Part shown: piece by piece, positions 51,293 through 64,000 of the stretch
Layout: the number at the start of each line of letters is the position of its first letter
Position numbering within the stretch: position 1 is the first letter of the stretch
Assembly (NCBI RefSeq): GCF_900102175.1
Contig: NZ_FNKN01000002.1
Span: 372,001 to 436,000, forward strand
Reading direction: 5' to 3'
DNA length: 64,000 nucleotides
Source of the DNA: Microbacterium sp. cf332
Lineage (GTDB): Bacteria; Actinomycetota; Actinomycetes; Actinomycetales; Microbacteriaceae
Program-made: the position numbers and the translations under genes
The notes under the pieces: generated by a model
Seen by the model: only the letters and a program-made list of their open reading frames with translations
What the model was told of the DNA's origin: nothing
Database searches by the model: none

Positions 51293-52390
51293 TCAGCCCT
51301 GCGGACCGTCCTTCTGCCCCTGCGACTGCTTCTTGGCGCGCTGCTTGCCCATCGGCTGCTGACGCTTGGGCTGCGCCGCACGGGCACGCTCGGCCTCTTC
51401 GAGCAGACGCTGCTGCTCGGCCTCGTACTTCTCCATCGAGATGACGCGACCCTTGGCGTCGAGCGCCTTGCCCTTGCGTGCGAGCCGCTCCTCCCGTGCC
51501 TTCGCCGCCTCCGAGCCCGGAGTGGGAAGGTTGCGGATGACGATGAACTGCTGAGCCATGGTCCAGATGTTCGAGGTGAACCAGTACATGACGACACCGA
51601 GCGGGAAGAAGACACCCGAGAAGATGAACGCCAGCGGCAGCACGTAGAGCATGATCTTCTGCATCTGATACGCCTGGCCGGTCTTGGCCTCGGGCGACAG
51701 GTTCTTCGAGATGATCTGCAGCTGCGTGATGAACTGCGAACCGATCATGAGCACGACGAGGATCACGAGGATCGTGACCGTCGCGGTCTGCCCGAGGTTG
51801 ATGGCCTCGATCATGTTGGTGTGCAGCGGAGCGACATCGAACAGCTGTGCGTCGTAGAACTGCTTGGTGAGGTCGACATTGAGGAGACCGACGCCGCCCA
51901 CGCCCCACTCGGCGTGCTTCTTGACGTCGCTGAGCGTATAGAACATGCCGAGGAGGATGGGCATCTGCACCAGGAGCGGCAGACAGCTCGAGACCGGGGT
52001 CGTGCCGTGCTTCTTGTACAGCGCCATGGTCTCTCGGCTCATCGCCTCACGAGAGAGCTGATCGCGTTTGCCGCGGTACTTCTCCTGAATCTTGCGCATC
52101 TCGGGCGCAAGCTCCATCATCTTCCGCTGGCTCTTGATCTGCCGGACGAACAGCGGGATCAGGGCCGAACGCACCACGATGACCAGACCGATGATCGACA
52201 TCACCCACGTCGCGCCCGCCGCCGCCGGCATGCCCACCGCGGTGAGGACCCAGTGCCAGAACACCAGGATCGCCTCGACGAGGAACTTGAACGGCCACAT
52301 GATCGTGCTGAAGAAGTCAGCACCGCCGGGAGGAGGAGTCGTCGGGGTCGGCACGACGGGAGTCGGCGTGGCGAGGAAGAGATCCAGCAC
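51293..52390 (-). CDS. yidC: Membrane protein insertase YidC
   Basis: 365 residues. Core YidC region with WVMSIIGLVIVVRSALIPLFVRQIKSQRKMMELAPEMRKIQEKYRGKRDQLSREAM, including the groove Arg and the cytoplasmic hairpin, then PVSSCLPLLVQMPILLGMFYTL and later spans. No large external P1 domain, as in Gram-positives. The C-terminal ~65 residues form a basic cytoplasmic tail (KRQQPMGKQRAKKQSQGQKD) that likely contacts the ribosome. One lipobox-like Cys is lacking at the N-terminus. Confidence 0.95.
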   Translation of the reverse strand: MLDLFLATPTPVVPTPTTPPPGGADFFSTIMWPFKFLVEAILVFWHWVLTAVGMPAAAGATWVMSIIGLVIVVRSALIPLFVRQIKSQRKMMELAPEMRKIQEKYRGKRDQLSREAMSRETMALYKKHGTTPVSSCLPLLVQMPILLGMFYTLSDVKKHAEWGVGGVGLLNVDLTKQFYDAQLFDVAPLHTNMIEAINLGQTATVTILVILVVLMIGSQFITQLQIISKNLSPEAKTGQAYQMQKIMLYVLPLAFIFSGVFFPLGVVMYWFTSNIWTMAQQFIVIRNLPTPGSEAAKAREERLARKGKALDAKGRVISMEKYEAEQQRLLEEAERARAAQPKRQQPMGKQRAKKQSQGQKDGPQG

Positions 52391-52394
52391 GGGA

Positions 52395-52751
52395 TCAGTC
52401 CTTTCTCGGCGGCACGACGAAGCCGTGCCTGGTCAGGGTGTGGCGGAAGTCCCGGTGGGCGGGGACGTCGTCGACGCCTCCGGCGGCCCATGGGTGGCAT
52501 CGGGAGAGGCGCGCGGCAGCGAGGGCGGAGCCCTTCACGAGGCCGTGCTGCTGCACGGCGCCCACAGCGTAGGCCGAGCAGCTCGGGTAGTACTTGCAGA
52601 CGTCGCCATAGAGGGGCGACACGACGGAGCGGTATGCATGGAGAACCGCGATCCCGGCATTGCGGGGAGCGAGAGGCAAGGCTCGCACGACGGCTGACGC
52701 CGTCAGATGTCCGTCACCGACGGATGCCGTCGGGAGCGTCGACCAGCTCAT
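52395..52751 (-). CDS. yidD: Membrane protein insertion efficiency factor YidD
   Basis: 118 residues from the ATG at 52751, which overlaps the rnpA stop by 4 bases. The YidD core LHAYRSVVSPLYGDVCKYYPSCSAYAVGAVQQHGLVKGSALAAARLSRCHPWAAGGVDDVP contains the three conserved cysteines. It carries an N-terminal extension of about 30 residues compared with shorter homologues. It assists YidC, whose gene follows 4 bases downstream. Confidence 0.94.
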   Translation of the reverse strand: MSWSTLPTASVGDGHLTASAVVRALPLAPRNAGIAVLHAYRSVVSPLYGDVCKYYPSCSAYAVGAVQQHGLVKGSALAAARLSRCHPWAAGGVDDVPAHRDFRHTLTRHGFVVPPRKD

Positions 52752-53086
52752 ACCGCCGCACGTCGTCGCAGACACCTCTCCACCTCGTCTCTCAGCTCGG
52801 CGAAATCCGAGCGTGCCGCTGACGGCAGTGCCCGGATGACGATGTCGGCGCCCTCACGGACGTCGGGGAGTGCCTGCGCGCAAACGGCCTTCAGCCGTCG
52901 GCGCACTGTATTGCGCACGACGGCTGATCCGACTTGCTTGCTGACGATGAAACCGAAGCGGGGCGATCGGTCGGAGCCGGTCGACACCACGTAGGTCACG
53001 GTGTGCGCTCCGGCACAGCGAGCACCCCCGCGGACGACGGCCTTATAATCCGCCCCGCGCGTGATCCGGTTTCCGCGCGCCAGCAC
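52748..53086 (-). CDS. rnpA: Ribonuclease P protein component
   Basis: 112 residues from a GTG at 53086. The start LARGNRITRGADYKAVVRGG, the central GFIVSKQVGSAVVRNTVRRRLKAVC with the RNA-binding RNR-type motif, and ADIVIRALPSA are standard. It joins the catalytic RNA (not in this window) to trim tRNA 5' ends. Lies 13 bases after rpmH. Confidence 0.95.
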   Translation of the reverse strand: MLARGNRITRGADYKAVVRGGARCAGAHTVTYVVSTGSDRSPRFGFIVSKQVGSAVVRNTVRRRLKAVCAQALPDVREGADIVIRALPSAARSDFAELRDEVERCLRRRAAV

Positions 53087-53099
53087 AGAGGAGGCTGTG

Positions 53100-53237
53100 T
53101 CAGGCCGACAGCTCGGTGCGGCCCTTGCCGCGGCGAGCCGACAGGATGGCGCGACCGGCGCGGGTGCGCATGCGGGCGCGGAAGCCGTGCTTCTTGGCGC
53201 GGCGGCGGTTGTTGGGCTGGAACGTGCGCTTGCTCAT
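53100..53237 (-). CDS. rpmH: 50S ribosomal protein L34
   Basis: 45 residues, encoded by ATG 53237 to TGA 53100. The sequence [20 protein letters not shown], then [23 protein letters not shown], is the canonical L34. First gene of the leftward rpmH-rnpA-yidD-yidC-jag-rsmG-parA-parB run and divergent from dnaA. Confidence 0.98.
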   Translation of the reverse strand: MSKRTFQPNNRRRAKKHGFRARMRTRAGRAILSARRGKGRTELSA

Positions 53238-53549
53238 AGGGATCACTCCGGATCGGCGGGTCTCCGGAACGCTTCAGACCGGGGACACGGGGTACAGGAC
53301 TGCCCTCGCGGGCATAAGTCAACCGACTAAGGGTACGTCGGGTCGTCCGGTAACTCAAACCGGCACGATGGGAACCCGCAATTATCCACCGCTCTACACA
53401 GGCGGTGGCGGCGACACGCGGGCCGGAACTACAGTGGATTTGGCGCTCTCGACACCGCATGACTAGCGTGTCACGGGCAGTTATCCACAGCTATCCCCAG
53501 TTTTGCGGGCCGCTGTGTGGACAAGTATCGATCACCCGCGGGGGAACTC
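53238..53549. promoter_or_regulatory. rpmH-dnaA intergenic region with DnaA boxes
   Basis: Holds the two divergent promoters and DnaA boxes: TTATCCACC at 53382 (one mismatch), exact TTATCCACA at 53481, CTATCCCCA at 53491 (two mismatches) and, on the minus strand, exact TTGTCCACA at 53516-53524. A possible dnaA promoter is TTGGCG (53440-53445), 18 bases, TAGCGT (53464-53469). The boxes just before the dnaA start suggest autoregulation by DnaA. Confidence 0.75.
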
Positions 53550-54959
53550 TTGGCTCAGCACGATCTCCCCGACGTCCCGGTGTGGAACGCGGTCCTCGAT
53601 CTGCTCGCCGACGACGACCGGGTGACGCCGCAGATGCAGGGCTTCCTCAGCCTCGCGGTGGCGCAGGGCGTCATGAGCGGCACCCTCTATCTCGACGTCC
53701 CGAACGACCTGACGGCCGCCCAGCTGAACAAGCGCCTCCGCCAGCCGATCATGGAAGCGCTCGCCCACGTGCACGTCGACCCGGGCGCCTCGAGCTACCG
53801 AGTGGTCGTCAACCCCGAACTCGCCGACGCGCACCTGACCGCACCGATCCCGGTGCAGTCGGCGGCTGCGCCGGCACCGCTGCGTCCCGCCGGCGAGGAG
53901 TACGTCGAGGCGCCGGTGTCCACCTCGCGACACGACACGCGCCTGAACCCGAAGTACACCTTCGACAACTTCGTGATCGGTCAGTCGAACCGCTTCGCCC
54001 ATGCCGCGGCCGTCGCCGTCGCCGAGGCTCCCGCGAAGGCCTATAACCCGCTGTTCATCTACGGCGACTCCGGCCTCGGCAAGACGCACCTCCTCCATGC
54101 GATCGGCGACTACGCGCTCAACCTGTACACCGGCATACGCGTCCGGTACGTCTCGAGCGAGGAGTTCACGAACGACTTCATCAACTCGATCGCGAACAAC
54201 CGCGGGTCGGCCTTCCAGGCGCGCTACCGCGAGGTCGACATCCTGCTCATCGACGACATCCAATTCCTGCAGGGTCGCGCCGAGACGCAGGAGGCGTTCT
54301 TCCACACGTTCAACACCCTGCACGACCACGACAAGCAGGTCGTGATCACGAGCGACGTCCCGCCCCGGCACCTCACCGGCTTCGAGGACCGCATGCGGAG
54401 CCGGTTCGAGTGGGGTCTCATCACCGACGTGCAGGCGCCCGACCTCGAGACGCGCATCGCGATCCTCCGCAAGAAGGCGCAGTCCGAGCGTCTCCTCGTG
54501 CCCGACGACGTTCTCGAGTACATCGCCACCAAGGTCTCGTCGAACATCCGCGAGCTCGAGGGCGCGCTCATCCGCGTCTCGGCCTTCGCGAGCCTGAACC
54601 GCTCGAACCTCGACATCTCACTCGCGCAGACAGTGCTCCGCGACATCGTCGACCAGGACGACGCCAACGTGATCTCGCCCACCGACATCATCACCGCGAC
54701 CGCCCAGTACTTCCGACTGTCGGTCGACGACCTGTACGGATCGAGCCGGTCGCAGGCCGTGGCGACGGCGCGCCAGATCGCCATGTACCTCTGCCGCGAG
54801 CGCACGAGCCTCTCGCTGCCGAAGATCGGGCAGCTCTTCGGCAACCGCGACCACACGACGGTGATGTACGCGTACAAGAAGATCAGCGAGCTGATGAAAG
54901 AGCGGCGCTCGATCTACAACCAGGTCTCCGAGATCACGTCTCAGCTCGGTCGGCGCTGA
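53550..54959 (+). CDS. dnaA: Chromosomal replication initiator protein DnaA
   Basis: 469 residues from a TTG at 53550, chosen because GGGGGAA lies just upstream and [19 protein letters not shown] fits known starts; a GTG at 53517 would add 11 residues but overlaps a DnaA box. Domain I is at the N-terminus, a linker rich in Pro/Ala follows, then the AAA+ domain ([21 protein letters not shown]alker [11 protein letters not shown]alker [11 protein letters not shown] sensor/arginine finger region) and the DNA-binding domain IV with [15 protein letters not shown]. It opens oriC to start replication. Confidence 0.96.
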   Translation: MAQHDLPDVPVWNAVLDLLADDDRVTPQMQGFLSLAVAQGVMSGTLYLDVPNDLTAAQLNKRLRQPIMEALAHVHVDPGASSYRVVVNPELADAHLTAPIPVQSAAAPAPLRPAGEEYVEAPVSTSRHDTRLNPKYTFDNFVIGQSNRFAHAAAVAVAEAPAKAYNPLFIYGDSGLGKTHLLHAIGDYALNLYTGIRVRYVSSEEFTNDFINSIANNRGSAFQARYREVDILLIDDIQFLQGRAETQEAFFHTFNTLHDHDKQVVITSDVPPRHLTGFEDRMRSRFEWGLITDVQAPDLETRIAILRKKAQSERLLVPDDVLEYIATKVSSNIRELEGALIRVSAFASLNRSNLDISLAQTVLRDIVDQDDANVISPTDIITATAQYFRLSVDDLYGSSRSQAVATARQIAMYLCRERTSLSLPKIGQLFGNRDHTTVMYAYKKISELMKERRSIYNQVSEITSQLGRR

Positions 54960-55385
54960 CGCTCGCGCCCTGCCCGCGGGGGTGTCCGCTCGACTCGGCT
55001 TGACAGCCGATCGGCGACGCCCCATCATGCGGTTCTGCACAGTGTGGAAAACCTGTGGATAACTTCGCTCGACCGTCGAAGACTTGTGAACGAATCACAC
55101 ATTCCCTGTGGAGTCCGTTCCGACGCGCGTCGACCCGACCCTGCCGCCGTCCCACATTCATCCGCAGGCGGCTCACAAGTTACACGCGTGTGGTTCCCGT
55201 GTCCCGACTGCCATCCACCGAGTTGTCCACAGTTTCCACAACGGAGATGAAGAAGACAGTTACATCTAGAGAATTTGCGATTCGATCACCGTGAGGGCGA
55301 CAGGCGGTGTCCGCACGGTGCTTCGGGAACCGCTCGGGTTGGGCACTAGCATGGGAGAGCTTTCATCCACGACAAGGGAGCGCCA
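54960..55385. other. oriC: Replication origin (oriC) between dnaA and dnaN
   Basis: A 426-base gene-free stretch. DnaA boxes: minus-strand TTTTCCACA at 55043-55051 (one mismatch), minus-strand TTATCCACA at 55054-55062 (exact), plus-strand TTGTCCACA at 55223-55231 (exact) and GTTTCCACA at 55232-55240 (two mismatches). An AT-rich stretch at about 55241-55285 (around ACATCTAGAGAATTTGCGAT) is a candidate unwinding element. The position between dnaA and dnaN is the usual site in actinobacteria. Confidence 0.85.
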
Positions 55386-56525
55386 GTGAAGTTCCAGGTC
55401 AATCGCGACGTCTTCAGCGAGGCTGTGTCGTTCGTCGTGAAGCTCCTCCCCCAGCGCAACCCGCAGCCGATCCTCGCGGGCGTGCTGATCGAAGCCACCG
55501 ACGCGGGTCTGTCGTTGTCGGCATTCGACTACGAGGCTTCGGCGCGCACGACGATCGAGGCGACGGTCGACGACCCCGGGACGATCCTCGTGCACGGGCG
55601 ACTCCTGTCCGAGATCGCCAGCCGTCTCCCCAATGCGCCGATCCAGATCGCGGTCGACGACGACGGGATCGTGCTCACGTGCGGTTCAGCGCGCTTCACG
55701 CTCGCGTCGATGCCGGTACAGGAATATCCCGCGATCCCCGAGGTCTCGGGCGAGTCGGGTGTCGTTCCCGCCGATGATTTCGCGACCGCCATCGCGCAGG
55801 TCGCCTTCGCGGCATCGCGCGACGACGTCACCCCGGTGCTGACCGGCGTCCAGCTCGAGGTCACCGGCACGCAGCTGAGCCTCGTCGCCACCGACCGCTA
55901 TCGCGTCGCACTCCGCGACATCCCGTTCGACAGCGGCATCGTCGCCGACGAGAACACCACCACGGCGCTCGTGCCCGCCCGCACCCTCACCGAGGTCGGC
56001 AAGACCTTCGCCCACTCGGGTGACATCACGGTCTCGTTCTCGGGATCGGGCGATCGCGAGATCATCGCGTTCACCGCGGGCAACAAGACGGTCACGTCGT
56101 TGCTCATCAAGGGCAACTTCCCGCCGGTGCGCCGGCTGTTCCCCGAGGCGACCGACCATCACGCCGTCGTGAACACCGGTGAGCTGATCGAGGCCGTGCG
56201 CCGCGTCGCGCTCGTGCTCGATCGCTCGGCCCCGCTGCGCTTCACGTTCGGTGCGGACGGGGTGTCGATGGACGCTTCGGGCACGGAGCAGGCACGCGCG
56301 ACCGAGTCCGTCGACGCGACGCTCACCGGCGACGAGGTCGTCATCGGGCTGAACCCGCAGTACCTGCTCGAAGCACTGGCCGCCGTGAAGAGCGAGTTCA
56401 CGCGCGTCACGTTCACCTCGAGCGAGAACGCGAACAAGCTCAGCCCGATTCTGATCACGCCGCAGACGTCGGGCGGCGTCGAGTCGTTCAAGTACCTTCT
56501 GCAGCCGAACCTCCTCCTGCGCTGA
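55386..56525 (+). CDS. dnaN: DNA polymerase III sliding clamp, beta subunit
   Basis: 379 residues from a GTG at 55386 with AAGGGA upstream. Three clamp domains are recognisable: the start MKFQVNRDVFSEAVSFVVKLLPQRNPQPILAGVLIEA, ATDRYRVALRDIPFD in the middle, and the C-terminal end SSENANKLSPILITP...YLLQPNLL (usually YLIMPVRL). The last residues differ slightly from the commonest form but the pocket-forming pattern is intact. It holds the polymerase on DNA and lies just beyond oriC. Confidence 0.97.
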   Translation: MKFQVNRDVFSEAVSFVVKLLPQRNPQPILAGVLIEATDAGLSLSAFDYEASARTTIEATVDDPGTILVHGRLLSEIASRLPNAPIQIAVDDDGIVLTCGSARFTLASMPVQEYPAIPEVSGESGVVPADDFATAIAQVAFAASRDDVTPVLTGVQLEVTGTQLSLVATDRYRVALRDIPFDSGIVADENTTTALVPARTLTEVGKTFAHSGDITVSFSGSGDREIIAFTAGNKTVTSLLIKGNFPPVRRLFPEATDHHAVVNTGELIEAVRRVALVLDRSAPLRFTFGADGVSMDASGTEQARATESVDATLTGDEVVIGLNPQYLLEALAAVKSEFTRVTFTSSENANKLSPILITPQTSGGVESFKYLLQPNLLLR

Positions 56526-56584
56526 TCGCTACGCGCCGCGACCTCGTCGCGGCGGGTGTCGGCGACGAGAATTAGGGTGATCTG

Positions 56585-57751
56585 ATGATCGTGGAGCAGC
56601 TGAGCCTGGTGGACTTCCGCAACTATGCGGCCGCCGAGCTCGCGCTGGCTCCCGGCGCGAACGTGTTCGTGGGGCGCAACGGTCAGGGCAAGACGAACCT
56701 CGCCGAGGCGATCGGGTACTTCGCGACCCTCGGGTCACATCGGGTGTCGCAGGATGCGCCGATGGTGCGCGATGGCGCGGATGCGGCGTTCGTGCGCGCC
56801 AGACTCGCCCACGGCGAGCGGCGAGTGCAGCTCGAGGCACAGCTCAACCGGTCGGGCTCGAACAAGGCCCGGGTGAACGGCTCCCCCGTGCGCACAGCCG
56901 AGCTGCCGCGCTACGCCCAGGTCGTGCTCTTCGCCCCCGAAGACCTTCAGATCGTCCGCGGCGACCCGTCGGCGCGACGCCGCTTCGCCGATCAGCTCCT
57001 CATCCAGCGCGCTCCGCGTCTCGCGGGTGTGCTGGCCGACTACGACCGGGTGCTGAAGCAGCGCAATGCACTGCTGAAATCGGCCCGTGCCCGAGGCGTG
57101 CGCGGCGAGGGACTGTCGACCCTTGAGGTGTGGGACGACAAGCTCGTCGCGCTCGGCACCGACGTCATCCGCGCCCGGCTCCGTCTAGCGGCCGAGCTCG
57201 CGGGCCCCGTCGCTCGCGCCTACACGGCGATCGCCGGTGCCGATCACCGCCCCCAGCTGCAATGGGCCTTGTCCGTCGGGGGCGCCGATCCCGAGGAGGA
57301 CGACTCCCCCGCCGAGGCGCCCGTCGCCGATGCCGCCGCGATCGAGCAGCTCTTCCGCTCGGCGCTCGCCGAGCGGCGCAGCGCCGAGCTCGATCGTGGC
57401 ATCACCCTGGTCGGTCCCCACCGCGACGACCTGGTCCTGCGGATCCGCGATCTGCCTGTGAAGGGCTACGCGTCGCACGGCGAGTCATGGTCGGTCGCCC
57501 TGTCGTTGCGCCTCGCCTCGGCCGAACTGCTGCGCGCGGAGTCGACCCTCGGCGACCCGATCGTGATCCTCGACGATGTCTTCGCCGAGCTCGACGCCGA
57601 CCGGCGGGCCCGGCTCGCAGGCATCGTCGCCGACTACGAGCAGGTGATCGTCACGGCAGCGGTGGCCGAGGACGTGCCGCTCGAGCTTCGAGCCCGCACC
57701 GTGAGAGTCGAGGCCGGAACCCTGCACGAGGAGAGCGATGCTCCCGTCTGA
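56585..57751 (+). CDS. recF: DNA replication and repair protein RecF
   Basis: 388 residues. Walker A GRNGQGKT at residues 30-37 after LVDFRNYAAAELALAPG, the ABC signature region GESWSVALSLRLASAELLR and Walker B PIVILDDVFAELDADRR. It loads RecA at gaps. It overlaps the DciA gene by 14 bases. Confidence 0.96.
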   Translation: MIVEQLSLVDFRNYAAAELALAPGANVFVGRNGQGKTNLAEAIGYFATLGSHRVSQDAPMVRDGADAAFVRARLAHGERRVQLEAQLNRSGSNKARVNGSPVRTAELPRYAQVVLFAPEDLQIVRGDPSARRRFADQLLIQRAPRLAGVLADYDRVLKQRNALLKSARARGVRGEGLSTLEVWDDKLVALGTDVIRARLRLAAELAGPVARAYTAIAGADHRPQLQWALSVGGADPEEDDSPAEAPVADAAAIEQLFRSALAERRSAELDRGITLVGPHRDDLVLRIRDLPVKGYASHGESWSVALSLRLASAELLRAESTLGDPIVILDDVFAELDADRRARLAGIVADYEQVIVTAAVAEDVPLELRARTVRVEAGTLHEESDAPV

Positions 57752-58226
57752 CGATGCGCCCGAGACGATCGCGACCTACCTGCGACTGCGCGGCCTCGAG
57801 CCGTCGGGTCGATGGAAGAAGCGTCGACGACAGCGGACGGACGACGATGAGAACCAGCCGTTCACGTCGGGCAGGGATCCGAAGGGTCTCGGCGACGTCA
57901 TCGCCGACCTGACCCGGCAGGCGGGGTGGGATGCGCAGCTGTCGCGCGAGGATCTCGTGCTGCGGTGGGCCGAGGTCGCCGGCGAGGAGACGGCGCGCCA
58001 CGCGTCGCCCGTCGCGCTGTCGGATGGGGTCCTCACCGTGCAGTGCGATTCGACCGCCTGGGCGAAGAACCTCCACATCATGCGCACCGCCATCACGACC
58101 CAGCTCGTGAAAGCGTTCCCACAGTCGGGGGTGCAGACGGTCCGTTTCGTAGGCCCGGACGTCCCCTCCTGGAAATGGGGCCCCAGAGCCGTTCCAGGCC
58201 GTGGCCCTCGCGATACCTACGGTTGA
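57738..58226 (+). CDS. dciA: DciA-like protein (DUF721), helicase loading factor
   Basis: 162 residues. The DUF721 core is DLVLRWAEVAGEETARHASPVALSDGVLTVQCDSTAWAKNLHIMRTAITTQLVKAF, preceded by a basic linker (GRWKKRRRQR). DciA proteins help DnaB helicase load at origins in bacteria that lack DnaC or DnaI. The recF-dciA-gyrB order is standard for actinobacteria. Confidence 0.92.
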   Translation: MLPSDDAPETIATYLRLRGLEPSGRWKKRRRQRTDDDENQPFTSGRDPKGLGDVIADLTRQAGWDAQLSREDLVLRWAEVAGEETARHASPVALSDGVLTVQCDSTAWAKNLHIMRTAITTQLVKAFPQSGVQTVRFVGPDVPSWKWGPRAVPGRGPRDTYG

Positions 58227-58267
58227 GCCACGTCCCCAGTCGTCGAATCCGACTTTCGTTCGCCATA

Positions 58268-58310
58268 CGGGCGCTCAGGCCCGCGCGGGAGCGCCCGAAA
58301 GGGTAGACTG
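58268..58310 (+). promoter_or_regulatory. gyrB promoter candidate with upstream hairpin
   Basis: A TAGACT -10-like element (58305-58310) lies about 40 bases before the gyrB start, just after a 9-base inverted repeat CGGGCGCTC / GAGCGCCCG (58268-58276 with 58289-58297). No convincing -35 is seen. The hairpin may end dciA transcription or respond to supercoiling. Confidence 0.4.
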
Positions 58311-58349
58311 GGTGGGACCGACCGAACCGATGTGGAGCGCTCGAAACCT

Positions 58350-60407
<2,058 letters not shown>

Positions 60408-60440
60408 TCGAGGCGAGCGACATCGAGAAACTGAGAACGC

Positions 60441-63016
<2,576 letters not shown>

Positions 63017-63020
<4 letters not shown>

Positions 63021-63421
63021 GCACGGTCGCCGACAAACTCGCCAAGAAGTCCACGAGCAAGACCAGCTCCAAGCAGGTGCGCCTGCGCCTCGTGTACGTC
63101 GACTTCTGGTCGGCCGTGAAGCTGTCGTTCCTCGCTGCCGTGGCGCTGGCGATCGTGACGGTCGTGGCGACCTTCCTCGTGTTCATGGTGCTGAGCACGA
63201 CGGGCCTCATCGACCGGGTCGACGAGCTCTTCGTCGCGTTCTCGAACGGTGATTTCTCGATCAAGCAGTTCCTGAACCTGCCGCAGGTGATGGCGTTCGC
63301 CGCGATCGTGGCGATCCTCAACCTCATCGTCATCACGGTGCTCGGCGCGGTCGTCGCCGGCATCTACAACGTGATGGTCAAGGTCACCGGCGGCCTGCTG
63401 GTCGGCTTCACCTCCAATTAG
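63017..63421 (+). CDS. DUF3566 membrane protein
   Basis: 134 residues. A basic N-terminus ([33 protein letters not shown]) leads into two membrane segments, [20 protein letters not shown] and [33 protein letters not shown]. The gene regularly follows gyrA in actinobacteria. Function unknown. Overlap with gyrA is ATGA. Confidence 0.93.
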
Positions 63422-63441
63422 TAGATTCCCGGATCATCCGG

Positions 63442-63447
63442 TAAAGT
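63442..63447 (+). promoter_or_regulatory. Candidate -10 element of the tRNA genes
   Basis: TAAAGT lies 35 bases before tRNA-Ile, in the gap after the DUF3566 stop. It matches the -10 consensus at four of six bases. No good -35 is seen, so read-through from gyrA could also supply the tRNAs. Confidence 0.35.
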
Positions 63448-63482
63448 CTTGGAGGTTGCCGGAGCGCAAAGCGCGTCGGTAC

Positions 63483-63556
63483 GGGGCTATAGCTCAGGCG
63501 GTTAGAGCGCTTCACTGATAATGAAGAGGTCCCAGGTTCAAGTCCTGGTAGCCCCA
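63483..63556 (+). tRNA. tRNA-Ile (anticodon GAT)
   Basis: 74 bases. GGGGCTA pairs with TAGCCCC in the acceptor stem; D-arm AGCTCAGGCGGTTAGAGC; anticodon loop CTGATAA with GAT at 63517-63519; T-arm CCAGGTTCAAGTCCTGG. CCA is not encoded. Located 61 bases after DUF3566 and 14 bases before tRNA-Ala. Confidence 0.98.
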
Positions 63557-63570
63557 CCCCGAACCCCCTC

Positions 63571-63643
63571 GGGGCCTTAGCTCAGCTGGTAGAGCGCCTG
63601 CTTTGCAAGCAGGATGTCAGGAGTTCGAATCTCCTAGGCTCCA
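63571..63643 (+). tRNA. tRNA-Ala (anticodon TGC)
   Basis: 73 bases. Acceptor stem GGGGCCT with AGGCTCC (one G-U pair); the G-U identity pair at 3-70 is present; anticodon TGC at 63604-63606; T-arm with GTTCGAAT. CCA is not encoded. Forms the usual gyrA-linked Ile-Ala pair; no rRNA gene is near. Confidence 0.98.
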
Positions 63644-63650
63644 CAGAAGA

Positions 63651-63682
63651 AACGCCGGTACTCCTCGGAGCACCGGCGTTTT
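63651..63682 (+). terminator. Intrinsic terminator after tRNA-Ala
   Basis: AACGCCGGT (63651-63659) pairs with ACCGGCGTT (63672-63680), with an inner CTCC/GGAG helix and a short T-run. Eight bases after the tRNA. It also faces the end of the leftward deacylase gene at 63713. Confidence 0.88.
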
Positions 63683-63712
63683 CGGTTCCCGCGCCACGGC
63701 GCGGGGCGGGTG

Positions 63713-64000
63713 TCACCGCGAGCGCTGCTCCGTGATGTCGGCGACCGTTGCGCCGTAGGCCGCGATCAGGGCGTCGGCGTCGACGAACAGGCTGTAGCCG
63801 TGGGCGCCCGCGCCCATGGCGATGCGTCGACCGACGATCGACGCATCGGCGAAGACCGGCCAGTCGTGGGTGCTGCCGATGGGCACGATCGTGCCGCGCT
63901 CATAGCCGGTCGCGGCCAACGCCAGCTCGGGCTCGGGGAGTCGGAGTTTGTTGACACCGACGAGGGCGCGCAGCTTCGGCCACGAGATCACCCGGTCTCC
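63713..64000 (-). CDS. YbaK/ProX-type aminoacyl-tRNA deacylase, C-terminal part
   Basis: Partial: the frame is open to the right edge of the window, and the ~96 residues seen form only the second half of the family's ~150-residue domain. KLRALVGVNKLRLPEPELALAATGYERGTIVPIGSTHDWPVFADASI and the final SLFVDADALIAAY correspond to the YbaK fold, whose TGY..G.V.P(F/I)G loop is part of the substrate pocket. Members remove wrong amino acids from tRNA (for example Cys-tRNA-Pro). Reads left toward the tRNA terminator. Confidence 0.85.
   Translation of the reverse strand, partial: GDRVISWPKLRALVGVNKLRLPEPELALAATGYERGTIVPIGSTHDWPVFADASIVGRRIAMGAGAHGYSLFVDADALIAAYGATVADITEQRSR

Noticed and set aside
53043..53049. 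TTATAAT stretch inside rnpA as a promoter
   Set aside because: Perfect -10-like hexamer on the plus strand, but no -35 at a workable distance and no gene downstream in that direction for over 450 bases.
63483..63643. Possible rRNA operon around the Ile-Ala tRNA pair
   Set aside because: This tRNA order also occurs in 16S-23S spacers, but no rRNA sequence lies on either side; gyrA-linked Ile-Ala tRNAs are normal in actinobacteria.

Overview
The window comes from a high-GC Gram-positive actinobacterium. Gene order and protein style (DnaA, Jag, YidC, DUF6049, DUF3566, the short ParB-RsmG interval) suggest Microbacteriaceae, probably Microbacterium or a close relative; this is a judgement from memory, not a search. 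It spans the replication origin: rpmH, rnpA, yidD, yidC, jag, rsmG, parA and parB run left from oriC, and dnaA, dnaN, recF, dciA, gyrB, gyrA and two tRNA genes run right. Codon bias is strongly GC at third positions, so long antisense open frames are everywhere and were discarded.

Left arm, 1-15 kb: the tail of a sigma factor; a tripartite tricarboxylate transporter (TctCAB) with an RraA-like protein, facing a D-2-hydroxyacid dehydrogenase and an IclR regulator; an alpha-galactosidase operon with an ABC importer lacking its own ATPase, facing a ROK regulator; and a two-gene acid-sugar module (DUF1537 kinase plus PdxA2-type dehydrogenase) with a perfect operator-like palindrome in its promoter.

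15.2-28.5 kb: a small membrane protein, then the most unusual locus. It is one leftward, mostly overlapping operon: LacI regulator, two ABC permeases, solute-binding protein, two ADP-ribosylglycohydrolase-family proteins, a PfkB/ribokinase-family kinase, a 648-residue fusion of a glycosidase-like barrel to a formylglycine-generating-enzyme-like domain, a family III CoA-transferase and a CitE-like lyase. It reads as an uptake and catabolic pathway for an N- or O-ribosylated (or similar) acid, but I do not recognise the whole as a described pathway. A TMEM175-like channel gene lies upstream.

28.6-42.3 kb: a sigma factor with a membrane protein; DUF779 with an aldehyde dehydrogenase; a MerR regulator facing an aldo/keto reductase across a promoter with the long 19-base spacer typical of MerR control; two tandem DUF2231 membrane proteins; 4-alpha-glucanotransferase coupled to a putative glycolipid-binding protein; a GAF-domain regulator; CCA-adding enzyme; a methyltransferase.

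42.3-64 kb: DUF6049 and MurJ (cell envelope); trxB-trxA behind a SigR/SigH-type promoter and closed by a strong terminator; then the origin block. Three parS sites lie between parA and rsmG, a fourth is inside the start of rsmG, and a one-mismatch parS-like site lies 12 kb away. DnaA boxes cluster on both sides of dnaA. The window ends with tRNA-Ile, tRNA-Ala, a terminator and a partial YbaK-type deacylase gene.
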